64,000 bases of DNA from positions 124,001 to 188,000 of the forward strand of contig NTMA01000025.1 of the NCBI GenBank assembly GCA_002917075.1, in the 5' to 3' direction. This document shows positions 43,933 through 55,606 of this stretch, in pieces. A program made the position numbers and the translations under genes. The first letter of the stretch is position 1; each line of letters begins with the position of its first letter. The notes below the pieces were generated by a model. It ran no database searches and was not told the origin of the DNA. It worked only from the letters and a program-made list of their open reading frames with translations. Source of the stretch: Hawksworthiomyces lignivorus (lineage: Eukaryota; Ascomycota; Sordariomycetes; Ophiostomatales; Ophiostomataceae).

Positions 43933-45660
43933 CTACATAACCAACCGTGGCTTTAAGATCACGCGAACATCGCTCGTTGGACACACCGCGCCAGTACCTG
44001 GCCGCATGCCTGGTATCTTCCAAATCTCGCCAACGGGTTCGATATCCCACAGGTGCATAATGGCTGTTGCAACAGTGAGGAGCTCCCTCTCTGCAAAGGT
44101 GCGACCTTTACACTTGGCCATCCCCGCACCCCAGGGCTTCATTTTTCCATACCGAGCTACTCCTTTGCCCGTCTCGGCATCGGTCTCTAGAAATCGGTCT
44201 GGGACGAACTTTAACGGCTCGGGAAAAATCTGGGGGTCCTTTTGGATGACGGCATGTGGCGCAGATACCCAAGTCCCCGGTTTCAGGACTCTCTTGTACG
44301 AGCCATCCTCTATAACCACCGGCTTTGCCACGTAACGGATGCTGGTCGGATCGTTGGCGAGCCGATACGTCTCGAAGAGCGCTGATTTTAACAGCGGGCA
44401 GTCCTTAGCCAAGCCCAAGATGCTGACCGACTTGATCTTCCCGCCCTCGACCGGCACGAACGGAGCCGTCTCCCGCCGCAGCTCGTCCACGAGCCCGGGC
44501 GTGGAGTAGATGTATAGCACGAACCAGAACAGGAGCATCTGCGTGTTGGCGTTCTGGCCCCACAGGAGGGCCATGTCGATGGCACCCCGGTCCGGCACCG
44601 CTAGTCCGCACTCGACGTAGATCCGGTGTCGCTCTAGCACCATAGCGCATACGTCCGACATGTCCACGTCGTCGTCGACGGGGTCGCCGCGAACGAACTG
44701 GTCGATGCGGCCGTACAGGCTCGTCAGGCGGCGAATAAGGCGGCGGCGAGCGGCGAGGCCATCGCGCATCACCGCGAGCGGGGCCCACGTCGGCAGGCCA
44801 ACCATGAGCGCGGGGAAGAGCTCGTTGTCGAAGCGCCAGAAATCAGCGAGCAGGCCCGCTCCGTTGCGCTCGAGGAAGTCGCGCCCATACATGGGCGGAA
44901 GGGCGATGCACATACCAAAGTCGCGCAGCAGGCTGAGAAGGTCGGCCTCTGCGGCGGGAGCATTGGGGACGACACCCAGCACCGTCTTTGCATTGCGTGG
45001 CGCGGTGATTACTCGCACATTGGCGGCGCGCTCCCAGAGTTCCTGGTCCTCGGCACGCGCCGCGAAGCTGATCAGTCGCGCGGCGTGGCCCTCCACGTCG
45101 CCGAGCTGGAGAGCCTTGGTGGCCGCCGCGTCGTTGGTGAACATACGCTCAGCGGCGGCAGCCATGGGCCGGAAGATGCGCAGGAAAGCTTCGCGCACAT
45201 CGGGTCGATTGTCGACGCCGAAGACGCGCGCGGCAATCACCCATCCGAGAGGGTCCGGGTCGAGGGTATGGAACGGTTGAGAGAAAAATCGCTCAGCAGA
45301 AGGCAAAGCATATAGAGTTTGGTGTTGAGAGGTAATGCCGAAGACGGAACCACCGGCACGTCGGAATGTGGACCTAGATAGAGCGAGCTGTCAGCACAGT
45401 GAAGCCACTATCTTGTATTTGTGAAGGTGCATTTACAGTATCCAGCGGCCGACGCCGCCGGCTGCCACAAGATGAGCTGTGGCGGCTATCTCGATCGGGA
45501 TCCAGCTGGGAAAGTTCTTCTCTTTGCTCGGAGGCGCAAAGATCCATCTGCAGATCAGAGCAATGATAACAACACCAAGCACCTTATACAAGATACCAGT
45601 GTTCGCCGTATCAGATACAGCGGAGTACAGTTGCTGTACTGCGCCACCGGCCTGTTCCAT
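43933..45660 (-). CDS. cytochrome P450, unusual CYP8-like I-helix
   Basis: Two exons, 45660-45437 and 45373-43933, with a 63-bp intron give 554 residues. An N-terminal membrane anchor (YKVLGVVIIALICRWIF) comes before a soluble P450 body. Conserved parts: ExxR as ETYR in the K-helix, FVPDRF (PERF motif) and the heme loop PWGAGMAKCKGR with the Cys ligand. The first residue of the loop is Trp instead of Phe. The I-helix reads LLWGQNANTQMLLFW: the usual acid-Thr oxygen-activating pair is replaced, as in CYP7/CYP8-like enzymes such as prostacyclin synthase. It may act as a hydroxylase or an isomerase. Endoplasmic reticulum membrane is expected. The acceptor at 45374 is chosen over a nearer AG because it alone keeps phase. 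No reductase is nearby. Confidence 0.9.
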
Positions 45661-46718
45661 CGTGATTTAGATAATACGCAAATTGCGCCGGTGTTGCTGG
45701 AGACTCCGGTTCCAAAAGCTAAGAGGTAGCTCTTCAACTCAAAAGCTCCAAGACGTGGCCGTCCTACGGATATGTGCCATTTGCAAGCATATTTTGTGGA
45801 TGATAAGTCGTCTATGGTTAATTGGTTCTCTTTTTGCAAAGTTGATACCAGCTAAATCGCAGCATCTTTAATCGCTAGATCGCGTCCTTGACTGGAGGCT
45901 CGACGGCGCTGGAGCAATCTTTATTCCGGCTGACGTCGCATATTCCCTGTTCCTATCAGCACTACTCCGTAATTGAGATAGCTAGCTAGAACATTGCTTC
46001 GACAGGGGTATGGTACATCTGTAGCATTAAAGTGCTTTTCCTCTCGCAAGAGAGCAAGGCTTTTTCACGAGGATTTCTATCAAAATCAAGGTAGCTGTGG
46101 ATCTTCTATTTACCCATACACAAGCAAGCTCTACTTTCAAAGGCTTAGGCCGAACATAGAATACAGGCATGTTTGAGCAGAGCAGAGTAATAGTTTTTGA
46201 CTCGATATGCCTGACAGAATAAGACAAATAAAATGATAATAATATCAAATTCATAAATTAATTAGACATTTCAGTGAGACAACAGTGGCCAACATTTGGT
46301 GTAAGTTGAGAATGTCACTTAGGAGTAGGTGCTATGTACTGTGGAGCAATGCGTGAGGCCGTTTATATCTGCGACGCTAATGAAGGCTATATCGCGAGCT
46401 TGTCACCTGAAAGGACCCGGACTGGTTCCTCAGCTCGCCGTCAGTGTACGCTGCTAAACAGGAGAAACGGGATGGTCTTGAGGCTCTAGTAGCAGGACTC
46501 GCCCGGCTGAGCCGTATGATGTATAAGGGAGGAGTGGAAAATACTAAAAGTCCTTTACTTTGGTCTCGCAGTCACATGGAAGATGCACACACTAGATTCG
46601 TTCACCAAAAAATGCGATTCAGTCATTCACAACCATGCAGCAACTAAATAACAGTAAAACTTATATCACAAGCCACCGAATTCTATGATAAACAATTATA
46701 ACAGTACACTGCCTAGCC
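45661..46718. other. intergenic, no gene seen
   Basis: About 1.06 kb between two minus-strand genes (phosphatase upstream, P450 downstream). It holds the P450 promoter. No supported frame. Confidence 0.5.
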
Positions 46719-47989
46719 TCAGCTATCGAGCGACCTCGCCGTGGCGCTCGCGGGATCCGTTGGTGCCATCGTTGCGCACACGCAGCCCTTGTCGGCGCGG
46801 CTGGTCACGGGTGGGCTGGTGCACGTGGCTACGGGCGACCAGGCGGAGTCGCCGAGACCAGCGGCGATCTTGCCGCTCAAGGCGTCGGCGCGCACGAGCA
46901 CGGGGATGATCTGGCCGGTGGACAGGCCAAAGGCGCGGTGGCCGAGGACGCGCAGCAGGGACGTGATTTCGCCGCTGTGGCTGGTGAAGCTGACCCAGAC
47001 GCTGTCGTCGCTGCTGAAGACGTCGTCGAGCAGGGCCCTGCTGCGCGCGTCGTTGGCGGCCTCGGTCTCGGCGGTGAGGCCGTTCCAGAGCTCGTCGTCT
47101 TCCGAGAAGCCCGGCTCGAAGCGGAACGCGGGGAAGCGCGAGTGGATGGACGCTTTGCTCGCGCGCCGGTCGCAGGTGTGCGTGCTGATGTCCTCGCGCA
47201 GCTTCTCCTTGACGGTGGGGACGAACGGCTGCGGCAGCAGCGGGCCCAGGCCGCCAAAGGTCAGCGACGCCGTCTGCAGGCAGCGCGTCAGCGGGCTCAC
47301 GTAGAAGCGCTGCGGCGCCGGCTGCCGCTGCGTCTCTAGCTGGCCGCGCCAGAACTGGTTGGCCTTGCTCGCCTCGGCGGCGCCGGCGTCCGTGAGCTCT
47401 GCGTCGGCCCAGACCGCGGTGCCGTTGCCGTCGAGCTGCGCCCAGTAGCAGTTCCAGGCGGGCGTGCCGTAGGTTCTCTCGGCCACGTTGTGGACGCCCT
47501 CGCCGTGGCGGCCCATGATGAGCACTTTGTAGCGCGTCGTGCGGCGGTCGGCGCTCGCGCTCATCGTCTCCACGTAGTGCGCGAAGCGCTCCCACTGCGT
47601 CTTGTTGGCCGCATCCGAGAGCGTCTCATCTGTCGGGTAAGCGCGGTCGATGAGACCAAAGTTGGTTGTGGACTGCCTCTTGTCAGAAAATAGCACGCGT
47701 CGCACACGACACGCAACATGGGGGACGCGCGGCAGCGTCTTCATACATAGTCAAACTTGCTGTCGTCGGTGCTCGCTTCATCCTGCAGAAAGAAGCCCGT
47801 TAACGTCGTGTATAGGACGTGTTGCCTCCCGTCCCGATCGCTTCCGCTGCTCCCGGCCAGATGTCCCGACCACAGACTGGACATGTCCCACGTCCATGCA
47901 GAGAGACTTTGGCCAATCACCAACAACGTAATAACGGCTCCTAGGGCCAAAATGACACGGCGACAAGAAAAACACGTGACCATGTCCAT
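46719..47989 (-). CDS. membrane-anchored histidine phosphatase (phosphoglycerate-mutase-like)
   Basis: Two exons, 47989-47747 and 47678-46719, with a 68-bp intron give 400 residues. A single hydrophobic segment near residues 12-30 (VILALGAVITLLVIGQSL) suggests a signal anchor. The catalytic domain has the RHG motif in VLIMGRHGEGVHNVAE, the Arg/Thr block YVSPLTRCLQTASLTFGGL and the second catalytic His in SFTSHSGEITSLLRVLGH. Family members remove phosphate from diverse small molecules via a phospho-His. The coding DNA is much more GC-rich than its surroundings. The start at 47989 is the first ATG in the frame. The C-terminal ~60 residues are Ser/Thr/Ala-rich. The P450 gene follows 1 kb downstream on the same strand. 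Confidence 0.88.
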
Positions 47990-50886
47990 GAACAAGATAT
48001 AAAGACGGTTTCAATAAGCTTGATGGTGCGGACAGCGAGATTCTTGGCTAGCCGTAAAGAGTTTATGCGATGTGGAACGGACGAGAGTTGACCATGCGGC
48101 TGCTGACGGCCAGCACTGCTGAGAAAACGTTACGAGGCTACGTCTACACATACAGCATGCCCCACCTTTCGTAACGCTAGCAGCGCCCTGCGAGCCCGCC
48201 ATACCAGCAAGGCGCCAATGTGCGAGCCAGGAAAGCTACCGAAACGTTTAATTGGCCAGGTCCTCTTGTAGTATTTTTCGCTTTATCAGTACAATCCTTC
48301 TTGCGTAGAAAACATTAGAATGTTCGAAAAACCGCATAAAATGAAAATCATCAATGTTAAAACTAAATAGCTTCGTTGCAGGCCTGCTACCAGTACTGGG
48401 AGCGAAGGGGGCAGATTCCGCGACTTAATGGAACCAACAAAACCATCATCGACGCCCAGGTTCTTACAATAAAGATGGTTTGCTTGGCATACTTCACCGC
48501 CTCGTCTTTTTGGTTTTTATTCGTCTCTCTGAGAGAAAAAAATACGAGGTGAGTTTTTGGTGCAAATTCCCGACACGAGGATTTTAGCTCTCTTTCCTCG
48601 CTCATGTTTCTGGTGGTTGCATCCCGCCAAGGGACGATCGGCAGTGATCCAAACCAGCCCCGATTTCTCTTAGCTTACTGTGGAGAGTAGGAGGTCTCTC
48701 AGTCTGCCTCGGCGATCCACCAGCCAGGATTTTTATTTCCCAAAGAAGGTTTTCAATTAGCTATATGCTTCTCGGGTATTTGCTGGCTTTCATTCAAGTT
48801 TGCAAATGACTTTGATTTCGTGGCCTAGTCAGCAGTCTGGTCTTTGTGTAAGATGCCAAGCAAATGTGAGAAAGTTCGGGCATGAATAGTGAGAGACAAC
48901 GTTAGGGCAGGGTCAGCAGTAATACTAACTCACAGGGTAAAATTCAGGGGCTGATCATGACAACGGGCGGTGGTTTTGGCTGGCACAGAGAAAATTAAGT
49001 AAGAATTAAAGTTGGCACCTAGTGTCGTTGTTTTCGATCGTTTGACCCATTCGCTGTTGTTGTATTTTTAGAAATGCGGGGGGCTTGGATGCCGGACCGA
49101 AAACAGGCAGAGTCAGTAGGGCTGAGTGCGAAGGCAGGCCACAAAAAAAGCAGAAATGGAGACATGAGCCACATATAAGACTTTTACTGGCTAGAAATAA
49201 AGGTGATCTCAGTACCTTTTGTATGTAGTTGGACTCAAAACCTATGCCTTGTTGTATTCGCAGCTTTTGGAGCGCTGTCTTACAGGTGAGAAAACTGCCG
49301 AGTCCAACGCAAGCCCCCTACTTGCTTGGCAGGATGGGTTCTAATTGTTGTGCGCTGTCCTAGCATGACTCTCCAGTATCTGATGCTATAGCGCCATAAT
49401 TCTACCGTCCTTGATTTTTCTTTGCTCACCATTAAGATCGTGAATCCAAAGAAGGCCAACATGCTGACCTCATATTCCTGTTACTGACCTCAAAATCCTG
49501 TTTATTTTACCTAATATTCCGTCAAAACAATTTTACGGCTCTCTTTTCTCGTGTTCAGATGCGGCATGGAAAAAGACGGCACGTATAAGTACGAACACAG
49601 ACCATTCGCACCAAAAACTACAGCGGCTTATTTCACAACGGGGCATGAACGAAAACGAGGAAAGAGAAAGCGAAAAAACTCGTATAGAATCTACTTGAAA
49701 AGAAAAACTAGCATGACTTTGCATAATTCAACTTTTTCTTCACTGTTGGTTAACACCACTCACCGTTGAATGCGATACTTTTGACCTTGCACTTGCAGAC
49801 AAGATGTTCGCGTAAAAAAAGTGCTCATACTGTGCCGGCGTCATATTACGGCTTACGTGCTTGGTTAGTTAATTTTACTGTGCACTATTAAAGAAAAACA
49901 TAGCCCTCCAGAGTCATGCACAAGGTGCAAAAAGCATCCTGCCACTGTGGGGTCCAACCATACAACGTGGTATCTGACCTGGCACTCTGAGCCTCTTTCT
50001 TCCGATGGAATTTTTAAGATGGTGAATCAGATTGTTATTGGTCTCTCATATTTTGAATCATCATAGCCTTTGCCTCGGGACCTATAACATCCATTACCTA
50101 AGAACTGGGCAAAGCTACAAGGCTTATGGCAGTGCAAACAGAAAATTGAGCTTATTTTTCACCCAATGTAATTATGTTATTCATCGCTTTGTTGTCTGCT
50201 TACGCTATTTTTATAGGCCCCGTAAGCTAATTTTGTCACCCCGTATTTCAGATACTTGCACAATGTATTGGGATCGAAAAGCTGCGTGGTTCGTTTTACG
50301 AGATGATAGACGGTCATGCCCATGCACACTTGCCGTCGTGGCAGTGGCATACTAGTAGGTACGGGGTATGCTGCAAGGCAGTGAGCCATTTCTGTGGCGG
50401 AGAGCATTCGGTGTTGATGTTGCTTTCTTCTGATTTTCTTCTGTCGAGTACATGGCCTGTTGCTGGCCATGCACACCCCATTCTTTCTCCCATGCTTATT
50501 GTCGTGTTCACAGCCCAACGCCTCCTCTTCTCCTACCGCTTCTCCTGTGAGACACAGCATCCGCCGCCCTCCGAACTAGAGACAATATGCGAAAGAAACT
50601 GGGGCAGTTGTCTGGCTCGAAAATAGTAACCGAGATAATCGCGAGGCAGATTTGAGCATCGTAAAGCGAGCAACCCGAGGAGCTTCCGTATAATTGATAT
50701 CTGAACTCGGTCTATATAAGACCATCGTATCTCTCCAGTTCCAGCATCTTCTTCCTTTCTACTCTCCATCCCTCAGCACTCGATCCAATCATCAAAACAT
50801 CTTACAACACAAACATCAAATAACATCTCATCTTCACCTCCAACAACAACTCTTCTATCTCATCTTTCCATCTTTCCACCATCAAA
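47990..50886. other. long intergenic region, no gene seen
   Basis: About 2.9 kb with only short, unsupported frames. Near 49461-49501 there is a small imperfect direct repeat (about 20 bp, CTGACCTCA-AT-CCTGT form). The last 170 bp contain a TATA box and a C/A-rich leader for the Cys-rich gene at 50887. Confidence 0.5.
50713..50720 (+). promoter_or_regulatory. TATA box of the two-domain Cys-rich secreted protein gene
   Basis: TATATAAG lies 167 bp upstream of the ATG at 50887. A long CT- and CAA-rich leader follows (50735-50886), typical of strongly expressed fungal genes. Confidence 0.5.
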
Positions 50887-51371
50887 ATGAAGTACATCGC
50901 TGCTGTCGTTGCCTTCGCTGCCGCCTCTGCGGCCGCCATGCCTTCTGCCTCCGCTAAGCGGGACGTCGAGAAGTGCGTCTTCGGCACCTACTCTTGCACG
51001 CCTGACAACGCTGGCATCGAGATCTGCGACATCAACGGCGAGTGGGAGCTCGTCGGCCCCTGCCCCAGCGGCACCTCCTGCGAGGACCTGCCCCAGAACG
51101 GCTTTGACCTGCCCTTCTGCACTACCACTCCCACCAAGGCCAAGCGCCATGCCGGCTGGTGCCCCACCCCGGGCCAGTACACCTGCGACGGCTGGAATGC
51201 CATCCAGGTCTGCAACACGACCTATGGTCTTGAGGTACGTCCTATTTCCCCTGTATCTGCTTCTCTATGAGAATTCGCGAAACATAGGCTAACAACCTAC
51301 AGAAAGTTGGCAACTGCCCCAACAACTCGCACTGCGCCTACATCGGCGAGATCCCCTACTGCGTTGAGTAA
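50887..51371 (+). CDS. secreted protein with two tandem six-Cys repeats
   Basis: Two exons, 50887-51234 and 51303-51371, with a 68-bp GTACGT-CAG intron give 138 residues. Residues 1-18 are a signal peptide, and a KR site near residue 25 may be a pro-peptide cut. Two related six-Cys modules follow: the first spaced C-x6-C-x9-C-x11-C-x5-C-x12-C, the second C-x7-C-x8-C-x11-C-x5-C-x8-C. Each contains the same G-x-Y-x-C and x-C-P-x-(4)-C layout, so they arose by duplication; a second KR separates them. The splice falls inside the second module and restores its last three Cys. Codon use is strongly C-ending, as in highly expressed genes. Family not recognised; an effector, wall-binding or defence peptide role is possible. 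Confidence 0.82.
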
Positions 51372-51693
51372 ATTGCACCTCCGCTTCGCATCGCGGTAGT
51401 ATTTTGAACGAGATGACGTCTATATTTTCATTACTTGGGGGATGGCTGCTGGTTTGGCTTCTGCATTGAAACGGTTATTTGCATTTCGTGTCACTCCTTT
51501 GGGTAATATTTTCTTTCTCTGGGTCATGGTCATAGGCATGTAGAGTCTTCTACCTTTTTATATATACTAAAAATCAAGCTAAAAACAACTTGACTGGTCA
51601 AAACATCCGTCCCTTCTCATTGCTTTCTCTGATGATGAAACGTTATCTTAAACTTTTACTGTGGATTCATCTAGATGTGGTATATATACAGTT
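51372..51693. other. spacer between convergent genes
   Basis: 322 bp of AT-rich sequence holding the 3' ends of the Cys-rich gene (+) and the SDR gene (-). No other feature is seen. Confidence 0.5.
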
Positions 51694-52724
51694 CTATTCT
51701 TTTCTCTTAGGTAGTGGATAACCGCCTAAGCCAGCAAAGAGCTTGCCTGCTTTGCCCATCAGCTCTGTCACATCTTCACCCATCCATTCCGATATCAACG
51801 CTGCTCGCGTACCCTCTAGCTCACGCCGTATTCTTCCACAAGTCTGTTCAGTCTGTTAGCCTCGGGTGCACTTCTCTTCATGTTTCGCTCAACCAGTTCT
51901 TACCAAGATGCAAGCCCCCGCCTTTTTGTCGTCAAGCGCGGCCTGCATGATTACAGTGGCTACGTCGTCGGCTGTGTTGGCTTCCAGGCCAGCCTTCTTC
52001 CAAGCGTCGGCAAAATTGGCTGTGATGTGCGTGGGCGTGAAGAAAGGTGCCACGCCGTTTAGACGGACGCCGTGTTGCGTGGCTGCCGCCTGGCAGGACC
52101 GCAGTAGGCCGACAACGCCGTGCTTGGAGGCGATATAGGCAGTCACGCCGGTGCCACCAAAATATCCAGATGTGGAGGCAATCACGACTATGGAGCCACC
52201 GCCGGTCTGGCGCATGGTGTGGATGGCAAGACGGATGGCTGGTCATTAGCACAAGAACGGATCGATACACAACCGTTAGGCAATACAAGACACGTACTAT
52301 TAAGTGTTCCCTTGATATTTACATCGAGCACCTTGAAGGCCTCGCGGCTCTCCAGCAAGTCACCGTTCTCGTCCACGGCGTCCATGTTCATGACGGGCGC
52401 GGTCTCCATGATGCCCGCGTTGGCCACGACGACGTCAACGCGGCCGAACTTGGCCACGGCCTGCTTGAACAGGTCCTGCATCTGTGCCCACTGCAGAATA
52501 TCGACGGGCACGAAGATTGCGCGGTCGGGGTGCGCCAGCGTCGGGATGAGGGCCTCGGCGGCGGCGCGCGAGAAGGGGAGGTCGGCGATGACGACATTGG
52601 CACCGTGCTGGTTGAAGAGGGAGGCGGTCGCGGCACCGATGCCGCCCGCGGCCCCTGTGATGATGACCGTCTTGCCGGCCGCCTGGGCCAGGACCGCGGG
52701 GTCGATGTCGACTTGGGTGGGCAT
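51694..52724 (-). CDS. short-chain dehydrogenase/reductase (SDR)
   Basis: Three exons, 52724-52298, 52238-51904 and 51843-51694, with 59- and 60-bp introns give 303 residues. Cofactor motif VIITGAAGGIGAATA (TGxxxGxG), then the NAG motif VVVANAGIME, catalytic Ser in IASTSGYFGG and Tyr/Lys in AYIASKHG. Exon 3 adds the C-terminal block RRELEGTRAALISEWMGED that is usual for fungal SDRs of this kind; without it the frame would stop soon after the donor. SDRs oxidise alcohols or reduce ketones with NAD(P)(H). It is cytosolic. A TATAAAA at 52823-52817 lies ~95 bp upstream. It is the first gene of a putative accessory cluster reaching to the window end. Substrate unknown. Confidence 0.92.
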
Positions 52725-53825
52725 CTCGGTGGAGACTGTGCAGAAAGAGACAAAGGCTGGAGATGGCCACGCCAGAGAAATGAGAAGACAAATGAAGCGA
52801 CAGTAGTGTAAACGGTTTTATATCCGCCGCAATTTATTTCTCAGATAAGCAGCGGCTCTTCACGGTAGTATGTCTCAGATATCGAAAGCTCTTCCGACCC
52901 TGGTTCTCGGGACTACGCCGTACGCGATTTGTGCATCAATCCCGCTGTGAGGACCAAAAGGGAACCAGCACTACCTGCGGGGAGCGGCCCAGTTTTGCGG
53001 AGGCATTGTGCGGGGTTGGTAGAGGCTTCATATTGACATTACTGGATAATTTCGGAGACGGTTAAGCTCCCCCGGCCACAAGACACACGAGAGCAAGAAA
53101 GCCTGCAGTGAATGAATATCAGCTAGTACTGTTTAGGCTTCCCGATGGCGATCCTTTGGCTGGTTGTTGGACACCTCGAGCCATCTTCCGAGCTGAGATT
53201 GCCTAGGCGATTACATTGCTAAACACCTAGTTTGACCATGTAGCTAGTATATATGAGCAGCACTGAGATGCTGTGACAGTGTGAGAAAATTCAACTAGCG
53301 AGTTGCAGGGCTATGAGGAACTGCAAGATTTAATCGCCTCTGATATTGGTTTAAAGTGCACCCCGGAATTCGTTTACCTGTGTCATCCACGTACGACCCT
53401 CAAGCGGCAATCCACGATGCGAATGCGACGCTGTTTCGTCAAATTTCATACACATGCGGCAGGCATTTTTCGGATGTCAGATCATAGAGTTCCCATCGGT
53501 TAAACATCCGATTCCTACATGGATAGAATTACCATAGGATTGGGAGATCGGCATGTATGAATGCGGTTCGTCTTGCATGTGTGGCCGAACATTCGAGATG
53601 TCTGGGTTCTCTGTCTTCAAGACATGTAAAGGTCAGCCGGCGCTTTCTACATCTTCCTAAAGTGTACAAACTTCTTTCTTTTCAGAAGGTGTAGTTACAA
53701 TTGAGACCGTACACGCAAAGCCTTTTAACTTTGTAGAATTAACTCATCATCAATATTTATTACTTTGAAAATAACACAAGAAGTTCATATATCGTTGATT
53801 TTAAATTCCAGATCTAGAGACATGC
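52725..53825. other. intergenic, no gene seen
   Basis: About 1.1 kb between two minus-strand genes of the putative cluster. It holds the SDR promoter. The small plus-strand frame at 53303-53503 has no support. Confidence 0.5.
52817..52823 (-). promoter_or_regulatory. putative TATA box of the SDR gene
   Basis: TATAAAA on the minus strand, about 95 bp upstream of the ATG at 52724. Confidence 0.4.
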
Positions 53826-55606
53826 TTATACTGCCCACCGCAGCTCGTTTGTGCCAGCCAGCTTGGCGTTCTTGATGCGGTAGTGGATGGTGAGAACGCC
53901 AGAAGTAACGACAGCCAAGAACAGTAGGCCGGCATTTACGCCGTGGCCGAGGCGGTAAATCGGAGAGTCTTGTGCCCGATAGATCCACACGCCGATAATC
54001 TGACCAGGTCCAGACATTGCAATGTTGAGACCCGTGGCAACGGCGCCAGCAGTCGTGGTGCGAGAGTTGTCGCCGACCCAAGCGCAAAGTGCAGGTAGGC
54101 CGCCAAACACGCCACAAGTAGCCAGGCACAAGAGACCATAGCGTGCCTTGAACGATTCTCCAGGCAGAGCAGCTATACAATCAGTCAGCATAAGTCGGTG
54201 GTATGAGTGGGTGTTTAATGATAGATTAGAAGAAGAGAGCGTACCCAATGCAATGTATGAGACGGAGCCGAGCAGAAACGCCCCGCCAGCAACGAGACCG
54301 CGTTGCCTGGTCTTATCGGAGATATAGGACAAGAGGAGCGTGAACACATAAGAAGCTGCGTATGGTGGTACCGTGTACAGCTGCGCCTGCAAATTTTGGT
54401 AGCCGAGGCCCTGGACAATCGTTGGTGTGAAAAGCGACAAAGATGACACGCCACAGCCAGCGCAGCCGTACGCAAAATAGTGCAGCCACATGCGGCCGTC
54501 GAGGAGGACATCTTTGGCATCGGCCCAGCTGATCTTTTCTTCGATGGCGTTGCCGTGGATGCCGAGGCGGCGCCGCTCCAGCTCTTTTTCCTCGTCGGAC
54601 AGCCACTTAACCTCCTCGGGATAGCTAGGCAGGAACATGAAAACCAGGATACCGAGAATAACTAAAAAGAGTTATTTGTTAGGAGAGGATAGAACAAGAA
54701 TGAAGAGCAATAAAAAGCAGGCTTACTCGAAGGAAGGCCTTCGAAAATGAATAGCCATCGCCAGGCGGGGAGACCGCCAGCACGATTCATGTGACCAACA
54801 CCATAGGCGATGCAGCTATGAAAGTGGCGGTTAGCACAAGACAAGGACCAGACAGACAGAGAACTAGAAACTGCTTACCCTCCGAAAGCACCAGAAAGTG
54901 TCGCACTGCACATGAACGAGGCAATACGGGCCGCACGCTCCTCAATTCTGTACCAAAATGAGAAGTAGTAGATCATGCCCGGGAAGATTCCAGCCTCAGC
55001 TGCGCCCAGGAAGAAACGCAGTGCCGTCACGCCCGCCGCATTCTTGGTACCGCCGATGCCTGCGCAGAAAGCGCCGAATGCAATGATAAGAAATCCAAGC
55101 CAGCGCCGTGGCGTGGCAATCTTAATCATAATATTGCTCGGCGCCTCGAAAATGGCGTAGGCCACAAGAAAGAGCATAAGAGCAATAGTATACTGGTAGT
55201 TCGACATGTTGTTGGTCTGGAGAATATCATCGCCAGTATTGGAGTTGAGGATCTTCGCATTGCCTGCAGAGAATCAGCTACCAAATCTTCGATTGCAGCT
55301 ATCCAGATGATCAGGGAGGGTACACACCAATATTGGACCGGTCAATATAGCACAATAAGTAGATCAGAGCTGTGATGGGCAGAAGGCGGTAGTCGATTTT
55401 GCGGACGAGCCTTGACGAATTAACCAGTTAGCTTCAGAATATGCGGATATCGACATTCTTCTACGGCGTTATTACCTCTTCTCAATTAACTTCTCCTCTG
55501 CAGTGAGAACAGGCGAGTGGAGGTCGGCCTCCGACTTCCCCTGCTCAATCATGTCAACGGAAGTTCCGTTGACGGCGATAGAATCGACTTTCTCTGAGCT
55601 AGACAT
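53826..55606 (-). CDS. MFS transporter of the DAL5 (organic anion:cation symporter) type
   Basis: Six exons (55606-55476, 55410-55328, 55263-54879, 54815-54727, 54661-54245, 54172-53826) with five introns of 63-72 bp join in phase to 483 residues. The joins restore the family start KRLVRKIDYRLLP and CYIDRSNIGNAKI, then RFFLGAAEAGIFPGMIYYFS and EGLPSIILGILVFMFLPSYP. About twelve hydrophobic helices are visible. DAL5-type carriers move carboxylates such as allantoate, nicotinate or aromatic acids across the plasma membrane by proton symport. A TATAAAAA lies ~140 bp upstream. Its place between two SDR genes suggests it imports the compound the cluster handles. Confidence 0.93.

Noticed and set aside
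46723..47595. 290-codon minus-strand frame and long plus-strand frames over the phosphatase gene
   Set aside because: Arg/Pro/Ala-rich shadow translations of the GC-rich phosphatase exon, which has clear catalytic motifs in its own frame.
52047..52811. 254- and 228-codon plus-strand frames
   Set aside because: Antisense shadows of the SDR gene, whose motifs and introns are clear on the minus strand.
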